This document shows positions 56,648 to 64,000 of a DNA stretch of 64,000 nt, piece by piece (positions within the stretch are counted from its first letter, which is position 1; every line of letters starts with the position of its first letter). The position numbers and the translations under genes were made by a program. The stretch covers positions 1 to 64,000 of the forward strand of contig JBBHKE010003560.1 of assembly GCA_037447655.1 (NCBI GenBank), written 5' to 3'. Source of the stretch: Zygnema cylindricum (lineage: Eukaryota; Streptophyta; Zygnematophyceae; Zygnematales; Zygnemataceae). The notes below the pieces were generated by a model. That model saw only the letters and a program-made list of their open reading frames with translations, was not told the origin of the DNA and did not search any database.

Positions 56648-57286
56648 TGCGTGGTTCACACTTGAAAAATGGGAAAATGGTATGGTATGAAAACGGTACT
56701 TTTTTTTGTCCGCCGTGAACTGGCACGTGACGCTAGCCTACGTCAACTAGCGTGTCGTGATACGAGCCACTTGTTTGTACGAAAAGTAAACGCTTTGCGG
56801 ACATGATATGTACGAAACCTTCCAAACCAAAATGTACTGCCACGCAAGCGATTTTACAGACCGAAAACAACCGCGAAGGAACTTAGAACATGCCATTTTT
56901 TCCTTTTTTTCCATCGGTGTTTTTTTTTTTTTTTGACATTACGTGTTCTCTTATCTGATTGGTCCTCTAGTTTGTTCATAAGTTTGCGACGGAATGAATT
57001 CTTGTACGGTTCACGTCCGTGCGCTTCGTTTTCAAAATTCTTCAAAAACGAAAAAGTGCATTCCAAACATGATGTCCGATGGCGGACGGCAGTTGCCGTT
57101 TGCTATATGCAGCTGTCTAGTTTTGACGCATAAAACTGCGTTTTTTGTCCGCCGCTACGCTCCAAAAAGGTCAAACCAACCGCCCCAACCGTCACCGCCG
57201 CGTTTTTTGTCATTTTTTGAAATTTGGCGTACGGATCCCAAAATTTATGACATCCGTTTTCCCATTTTTCAAGTGTGAACCACGCA
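56648..57286. mobile_element. Short inverted-repeat element with 30-bp perfect ends
   Basis: 639 bp. The first 20 bases TGCGTGGTTCACACTTGAAA begin a 30-bp repeat found perfectly inverted at 57,257-57,286. Flanked by TAT on both sides (56,645-56,647 and 57,287-57,289). A 3-bp duplication suggests a PIF/Harbinger-type MITE. No transposase. Confidence 0.82.
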
Positions 57287-57289
57287 TAT

Positions 57290-57743
57290 GACACATAAAA
57301 CCCTGATTGCAACACATAGAACAATGAAAGTACATTACTGTACAGGTAAGTATAGAATTATGCGTCAAACAGTATACGGACGTGACGTACTATGGCTGAG
57401 GAAATAATTTACAACGATATTGACTGCAGGCCCCTGCCGATATGCAGAACCAAGCAACTGAGCAAGACAACATATCCGATTTGAATACGCAGCACTATTT
57501 GTTTGGCTCGGAATGTAGGTTTGTCAAGAATTTGTTATGGCTCTCTTGTAGAGGCAACTCTTTAATAAGTATTTCGAGTATTCTGCCGGGCTTCACTGTT
57601 TAATACTTCCTTGTAATGTCGTGACGTACGGTTCTGTCATTTACCCAGCGTCAATATGATTTGCAGAATGGAATATATCAGTTGCTTACTGAAAAAGTTA
57701 GTATCATAAGCTACAAAAGTATTCACAGAAACTGATTATAGAA
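57290..57743. other. Upstream region of the AMN1-like gene
   Basis: About 450 bp of AT-rich sequence between the MITE and the first coding ATG. It presumably holds the promoter and 5' UTR. I see no clear TATA box that I would assign. Confidence 0.4.
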
Positions 57744-58456
57744 ATGAGCAAGAAAGATAGGAAAATGGTTCCTATGGTTCTTTGTAATTCACAAAAAAAA
57801 CAAAAAAAATCATCAGAATTGGAATGTGAGGATTTTGTTGGAGCCAATCAGAGCGTTCCATCTCTGTTTCAGGTGAGGTATTTCACTTTATCCAATTGAA
57901 GAAACTTTATAAACAAATAACTCATATTTTCGTATAAAAGGTTTTATGTCTACGATTTCTGTTAATGCTTTTCAAATAACTTTCTTATCTGCATTTGTAA
58001 GAACATCTCCAACCAGGCTTATTATTAAGCAACGGAAAACAAAAATTGCAGGAGAAAGTAAACAAAAAACACGCGAATGTCCGTTTGTACATTCAAAATT
58101 ATTTGACCTCCTAATTAAAGGAAAAGAAAAACGGAAAAGTTGTTCAGCTATTTTAACTTTTTTACGGTTTTGCTATCAAGTTTGGACTTTTAGCAAATCC
58201 TTCAAATGTGGAATGAAAAAAAAAAAAATGAATGGAAAACGTGGTTTATTGAGAACGAGACAATGAGCATCTTTGAAAGAACTTTACGGTGTTCTTTTAT
58301 AAGGTTTGTCATTCACATAGTGATTTTGATTGCAACTCTGACATTCGTCGATATTGTGTGATTACATTTCGTGACTATATTTTGTTAGTTACAAAGACAA
58401 TGGCCACTTTTTTGATGTTATGTCAGACACACTCTCATGCATACAAATTTCTTTCT

Positions 58457-58494
<38 letters not shown>

Positions 58495-61217
58495 TCTCTC
58501 CCTCTCCCTCTCTCTCACCTTTTCCCCTCTCTCCTCTCCTTTCCCTCTCCCTCCTCTCTTTGAGAGCAGTTGTGTTTTTACCAGTTGTCGCACGGTCCCA
58601 TGGTGGGTTCCATTGAAATTTTACCTGTAGAGGTGGCGGAAGAGTTGCTGATGTCAACCTTGCCTCAAATGACGTCATTGACAATTATGTCACAATACAT
58701 TCATTCGGGTCTCCAAAACTTCGATATTCGCAAGTTACCGAGGTACTATAATACCACCCCTATGAACAAAAAATAATTGAAGTTCCGTCAAGTTGAACAT
58801 TTTTAATAATGATTTTGGACATTTTTTCAAATTACGAGAAAATGTGGAAAATCTCTGCAAATTTCCTTATACAAAAGTGAGTCCATACCTCTTGGCCGCA
58901 AGTCCAGAAGTTTTACTGACTACTGGCGGGAATTTACGAATATAATTGGTTCATTTCTTGCAAAATCTGGTGATCTAGGTTCTACTACTATAGCGCAAAA
59001 TAATTAATGTTGGAGCAACTGAGATGTTATGGTAATTTCTGTGCATTTGTTCCCATTTTTGGACCCGCTTAAGTAAAGTTCAGGTGGATTGTTATGTAGT
59101 AGCCTGTACATCTCACTTTCAAATATTTATTTTCCTAACTTTCCTTTCTTCCCTTTCTTCTTCTTTTACTTCGTCTTCCTCCTCCTTTTCTCTTTTGTAT
59201 TCTTTTTTCCCTCCTTGTTATTCTTTTCTGCTTCCATTCCTTTTGGTCTTCTTTCTTTTTCTACTTGTTTGCAGGAACCTTTCTCTGCCCGATTTACTTA
59301 TCACGGCTTCCATGAAGTGCCCTTTGCTCAAGTCCCTCTCTCTCCCTTCTCACACAAGCGATGTCTTTTTGCAAAACCTAAAATCTCGAATTGGAGGCTG
59401 TCCGTTTCCCAAATTAAATAGTTTTCATTTGGAGGGCTCTTCCGGGGTATCCACATCAGCCATAGAAAGTCTGATTGAAGGATTGGATGACGGACTAAGA
59501 AAAATTTATTTGGCTAACTGTTTTATGCTTACGGACTCCGTTTTGAAAAAAATATTGAAAGAGAGTGAGAAGACTTTGGAGGAGCTCTGTTTGGCAGGCT
59601 GTAAGGTATTTTAAATACTGTAGATAGTGTGGTTTTTAAAATAAACCATATACCAGCGTGGTTTTTAAAGCCAGGAAAACAAGGGCGAGTGTAACATGAC
59701 CTGATCTGAGAATTGTACTATTTTTTGGAGTGGATTGGTAATAGTAAAACAGTTATGAACTTGCTTACAAAGCTACTCTTGGAGGGGTAAGTTTAAAGTT
59801 TAAGTTTCTTTTGGTTCCAATGATATGCTTGAAAAGAGCCGATTTTCTAGTTTTTGTCCAGATTAGAATTTTCAACTTTATGTATGCCAGATTTTTACAA
59901 TGAACTTTTTTGTATGTATACATTGAACAGAATAGTGTGTATGTGATGGTATGACGGGGTTAAAGAAAAAGGGAGATTCAATCAAATCTGTTTGTTTATT
60001 CTGCATTTATTTCCTTTATTTCTTGTTTTTTTTTTTTTTTTTTTTTTTTTTGCAGAGACTAACAGATGAGACTATCGAGTGTTTGCCAGGTGGCCTCGTG
60101 AAATTGGACCTTTCGGGAGTTTGGAGACTAACAGACCGGGCAGTGGAAAAAATAAGTCGCCGCTGCCCAGATTTAAAAGAAGTGAGTATTTGCCCACGGA
60201 TTGGTTTAGATTTTGTGTTTCTTCCTTTCAACTTTACAAGGCAGTCGTTGGAACGGATTCAGTTTTTCCCTCCTTTTTCGAAAAAGAATGTAATAGCGTT
60301 GAAAAATGTACTTCATTATTAGTTCAAATAAGCTTCGTGTTGCTCACCAATACTTTGTATTATACATTTTTCTTCCATGTAAACTCTTTGTAGGTACACT
60401 TATTGTTCATTTTGCTAAACAATTTATTGTACTTTCTTTGCTCTTTTTTTTTTCATGTCAGCTCGATCTTTCTGGCGACCCAAGAGCCGGGGGGCAACTG
60501 ACAGTTTTTGGAGCTGCCCGACTTTCTGGTCTCAAAAAACTCTCTACACTCAAGCTCATGCACCAGGTGAATAGCCCAAATGTTTCTTTAAAAGGACCTT
60601 TTTTTTTTAACCTTATTGCCAACTGACTGTAACCTTCTTCTTTCTTGCCATTGCTTCTTTTTTTCCCCTCACTCTCTCTCTCTCATCCTTCACCCTTTCA
60701 TGTTTTCTGTTACACAGTATGATCTCAATTTCTTTACAAAACTCAATATCATTCTGATGGTCATGCAGTATCACAATACTATGGAAGGTGTCCACAACTT
60801 TAATTTTGAATTCTTTTTCTCTCTTTTGTTTTTTGGGTTTTTTTAATGAATGGGATGTAATGAAGAACCGATTGACTCGAGACAGAGACTTATATTAATT
60901 TATGGAAAATAGTGGATAATCCTACTTTCATGGTCTATCAGACTTCTATAATGGAAATCTAGGCAAGAAGGGGTAACACAAAAAATGCCTTTGTCTAAAG
61001 GAGTTTTCATTGTTTTTTTTTTAAATGAGGAATTAAAGAAAGGGAATTTCGATCACACATTACAGATAAAAAATTTCTTTGGAGCACTTGTTTCTTTACG
61101 AGTCTTTTTTAAAAATTAATCAAGTTCTGGTGTTTGTTTTATTTTCAGAAAAATGTGGGAAATTTTATTCTTTCGAGGATAAAGACGAACCTTCCCGGAA
61201 TACAAATTACTGTATAG
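57744..61217 (+). CDS. AMN1-like leucine-rich-repeat protein with BC-box and Cul2-box motifs
   Basis: Six exons with matching phases and GT-AG junctions: 57,744-57,872, 58,570-58,742, 59,275-59,605, 60,056-60,181, 60,462-60,566 and 61,149-61,217 (stop TAG), giving 310 residues. The basic N-terminus (residues 1-25) is followed by SLFQLCFYQL (40-49), which fits the elongin-C-binding BC-box (S-L-x3-C-x3-L) and is formed across the first exon junction. LPVEVAEEL (about 61-69) fits the Cul2-box (hydrophobic-P-x2-hydrophobic-x3-L). About six irregular RNI/AMN1-type repeats follow: LLKSLSLP, LRKIYLANC-FMLTD, LEELCLAGC-KRLTD, LVKLDLSGV-WRLTD, LKELDLSGD, LSTLKLMHQ. Animal AMN1 is a short LRR protein of similar length and layout. 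Likely role: substrate-binding subunit of a ubiquitin ligase (inference). A short F-box-less LRR protein of the Rad7 type is the alternative. Confidence 0.75.
58456..58563 (+). repeat. CT-rich microsatellite serving as a polypyrimidine tract
   Basis: (CT)n and CCCT runs end six bases before the acceptor AG at 58,568-58,569 of exon 2. The array length therefore sets the pyrimidine tract of that splice site. Confidence 0.75.
60026..60051 (+). repeat. Poly-T run at the exon 4 acceptor
   Basis: About 26 consecutive T residues directly before GCAG at 60,052-60,055, acting as the polypyrimidine tract of exon 4. Confidence 0.8.
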
Positions 61218-61324
61218 GAAAAGGCATAAAATTCATAGGCAGATGTTATTGTTGTTGAATTGTAGACCTATGGTATAAGCTTATTCCAAGTTTATAAACA
61301 ACAATAACTGTTGCTATGGGTTTA

Positions 61325-61494
61325 TTCATGTTTATTCCATATTCACATTTTGTTAATCCGACGAAAGCGCTTTATAACCAAGCAATCGAAAATACCTTCT
61401 TCATGTTTATCCATGTTTATTCCATGTTCACATTTTGTTAATCCGACGAAAGCGCTTTATAACCAAGCAATTGAAAACACCTTCATGGTTACCT
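61325..61494 (+). repeat. 85-bp tandem duplication downstream of the AMN1-like stop
   Basis: Two direct copies with period 85 (shared block CACATTTTGTTAATCCGACG at 61,344 and 61,429), about 110 bp past the stop codon, probably in the 3' UTR. Confidence 0.85.
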
Positions 61495-61679
61495 TTAAAA
61501 TAAAGTTTTTAGAATCAGAGAAATTTCCCGTTGGAGGCCAGACAAATTTACAAGCCCGAAAGTGTTAAAGTACTGTGTTTCTATGCATCGGTGTTTTGTA
61601 GAATAACAACATCAACATTTTAAGTTGTTTGTTTGTCTTTCAAAACCGAAACATTGTTGAGTACATTATAAATCTTACT

Positions 61680-61962
61680 CGAACTTGTGGTACGATTACA
61701 GCCGGTTTTACTCAAACAGACAGTACAAGTAACACCAGTAACACCGTTATTCCTCAAATTCGGTACAAGTAAAATCGATTTTACTATACCTGGAAGTACA
61801 AGCAAAGCCAGTTTTACTCAAACTGGCGGTACGAGTAACTCCGATTGCACTAAAAAAACGGTCTTCATAACGGTTTTAATCAAAATAACCGGTTTTACTC
61901 GAGCTATCAGTACCGCACTTCAAAATATGACCAGGACACCTGCCGGTTCCATAAACCGATAA
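61680..61962. repeat. Degenerate palindromic repeat array
   Basis: Repeated GGTACAAGTAA / CCGGTTTTACTC motifs in direct and inverted orientation (for example GTAAAATCGATTTTAC near 61,769), period about 30-50 bp. It gives a spurious Thr/Ser-rich ORF. Confidence 0.6.
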
Positions 61963-62104
61963 CCGGAGGTTCCCATTCAATATGCAACATCACATAAAAC
62001 ATATTTACGACAGAGGGAAAAAAACGAAAGAGGGAAAACAAAATTTATTTAGAAGACAGAAAAACAAAATGACTATTCGACAGACGAAACTTAAACCATA
62101 TCTA

Positions 62105-62512
62105 CGATAAAAGAAAAAGAAACATTTGTAAAGGGGAGAAATTATGAGTTGGCTAAACAACCGACGAAAAGAACAAAGAGATTGGTTATAGAAAAAAGAT
62201 TAAAACGTGCTTTCGAAAACAAAAAAAAAAAAAAAAAAATTGGCCTCCAAATTGTCAAAGACTACGATATATAAAAATAAATATATAAACTAATATAGAA
62301 TTCGTGAGAAAAAAAAAAAAGAAAAATTTGAAAAGGGGAAAAATTAAGATTTGGCAAAACAACCGAAGAAAAAAAAAAAAAAATTGGTTATAAAAAAAAA
62401 ATTAAAACGTCCTTTCAAAAAAAAAAAAAAAAAAAAAAAAATTGGCCTCCAAATTGTCAAAGACTACGATATATATATATATATATATATACTTATATAG
62501 CATTCGTGAGAA
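62105..62512. repeat. 202-bp tandem duplication with poly-A and AT runs
   Basis: Two units with TTGGCCTCCAAATTGTCAAA at 62,240 and 62,442. Each holds an A-run of 20 or more bases and a (TA)n tail that is longer in unit 2 (62,470-62,490). Confidence 0.85.
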
Positions 62513-63720
62513 AGAAAAACAAAAATGTTAAGATAGAGGAGAGACAAAAACCATGTTTATGACAGAGGAAAAAAAATGAACTAACCTCCCATCAGAAGTC
62601 ACCGATTGAATAATTTCTTTTTTGGGTTCAAACGGGTTTTGCGCCACTCCCCTCCGAAACCATCTATTTCATTATGGTCAAATTTTTCTGTGATAAAAAA
62701 CCAAATTTGAGTTTCAGTTTCAGTTCAGTTTCAGTTTTATTGTTAGTTTCAACTTGGATTTGAAAGTTTTCACGCTTTTCAAAATTTGTGAAGAAAATCA
62801 AACACACTCTAAAATTTTAATTCTTCACGCTTTTGAACATTTGTGAAAAAAAAACGAGCAAGTCTCATATTTTTTCACGCTTTTAAACCTTTTTTGATAA
62901 AAAAAATTAACCGATTTATTTGACAAAAGCAAAATCTTGCTGTAACCTAATTCTCTAACTGGATTCCACCATTTATACCTCATTTTCAACATCTAATTTT
63001 ATGGTATAATTCAAATTAATTTAGCAATTATCGATAATTGTCGTCCAGTTTCGGTTTATTTCGTCCACTATTTTCCAATGCCCAAAATCCATACTGTATT
63101 TTTATTTTCATCTTCAAATTGTCAATAATTTGAACAAAATCTACAAATATGAATCCACCAATGTCTACTTTCCACAGCTCAATTTCAGGTTTTCAAATCT
63201 TCAAAAATTCAGATGTGCGAAATTCAAAATGTTCAAATGTTTAAATTTTCAAATTATCCGGGTTTCAGATTTTAAAAATTTCAAATAGTGTACACTATAT
63301 CCGTTTCGAATTCAACCTCCAATGTTTAATTTCTCTCGTCTTCAATATTTTCTGAAAGATGGAGAAAAAAATGTTCAAAATCGTGACCTTACAATTTAGG
63401 GTTTACACACCCTAAAAACCTAAAACAGACGTCTATAATTAAGCGATCGATGAAACTACATTTTTGCAATTTTTCATATTTTAGGGTTTTTTAGGGTCAT
63501 AAATTCAATTCCCATCCTATGAAAAACCACCATCTTTCCAAATTCATTCAATTAGAAATAGAAATTAATTGAAATAAAATTAATTGAATTAAAATTGAAA
63601 TCCACAGAGATTGAACAAAAAAAAAAAAAAATGTGAAGAGATGAGGTAGAGATCGTATTGATTCCGATATGCCGTAATATCGAGGACTTAAAAAACTTGA
63701 CAATTATCGGCTTTATTTGC
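62513..63720. other. AT-rich region, no gene seen
   Basis: About 1.2 kb of AT-rich sequence with repeats of TTTCAGTTT, CTTTTCAAA and TTCACGCTTTT-type words (62,705-62,895). No ORF on either strand with coding character. Confidence 0.6.
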
Positions 63721-63749
63721 CAGTATATATAAGCATCGCGATTCCTCTC

Positions 63750-63806
63750 TTTCCCCCTCCCCCTCCCCCTCCCCCTCCCCCTCCCCCTCCCCCCCCCCCC
63801 CCCCCC
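63750..63806. repeat. C-rich microsatellite
   Basis: (CCCCCT)n ending in a C run of about 15. Sequence beyond it to the window end is GC-rich and CpG-rich, unlike the AT-rich flank, and could be the start of a neighbouring gene's promoter outside the window. Confidence 0.75.
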
Positions 63807-64000
63807 GTGTTCTCTCGCCTTCCTCGCGTTGCCTCTGCCCCCCTTCGGCTTCCCTCCCTGTGTCTCCGTCTGCCGCTGCCGTACGATTTCGCATCCCCGT
63901 GGTAGTACGCGCTTGGGCCGCGTCAACTGTACGGACGGCGGCGGGCGTGGGAGGTGCACAACGACGAGGGGCGAGCGACGCGGGAGGGCACCGGGGGGGC

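Noticed and set aside
57946-58266. 106-codon ORF in intron 1 of the AMN1-like gene
   Set aside because: Lys-rich, AT-driven frame. Joining exons 1 and 2 without it gives an in-phase recognisable motif.
61687-61962. 91-codon Thr/Ser-rich ORF
   Set aside because: Produced by the repeat array at the same place. No family resemblance.
63552-63959. Proline- or glycine-rich ORFs at the window end
   Set aside because: They arise from the C-rich microsatellite. No start context, domain or second exon supports them.

Overview
The window is nuclear DNA from a green-lineage (streptophyte-type) eukaryote. It encodes a thylakoid-lumen PsbP-family protein with a chloroplast transit region and a twin-arginine signal. 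Its genes carry many GT-AG introns, and it is heavily loaded with Ty1/copia and Ty3/gypsy LTR retrotransposons and small DNA transposons. A seed-free plant or charophyte alga would fit, but I cannot assign a genus.

Layout. (1) About 1-13,817: a broken Ty3/gypsy complex on the minus strand (LTR - tail - LTR - gag/PR/RT/RNaseH - tail - LTR, with no integrase found). It is split by a 7.1-kb Ty1/copia element, C1 (3,109-10,207), with matching 5-bp target duplications. (2) About 13,818-52,155: a head-to-tail segmental duplication. Unit A (13,818-36,854) and unit B (36,855-52,155) each carry the same convergent gene pair: a PsbP-domain (PPD6-like) gene on the plus strand and a family-A DNA polymerase gene resembling POLN on the minus strand. 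Unit A was later enlarged by a second copia element, C2 (15,402-22,866, itself holding an antisense solo LTR), a 0.83-kb hAT-like MITE and smaller MITEs. Unit B keeps the corresponding empty sites, so many insertions can be read to the base. (3) 52,156-57,300: minisatellite plus nested hAT-like and mariner-like elements. (4) 57,744-61,217: a six-exon gene, complete as modelled, for a short leucine-rich-repeat protein resembling AMN1, with an elongin-BC-box and Cul2-box-like N-terminus. (5) 61,218-64,000: AT-rich, repeat-rich sequence with no gene seen.

Gene relationships. The PPD6-like and polymerase genes face each other tail to tail about 0.84 kb apart in both units. Both copies of each gene look open and spliceable. 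In the polymerase, differences between copies in the catalytic exons are almost all silent, while the long N-terminal exon has drifted, so both copies appear to have been under constraint since duplication. The polymerase 5' end is unresolved in both. Unit A's copy is cut off upstream by the duplication junction. The transposon ORFs carry many stops and frameshifts and are listed as pseudogenes.
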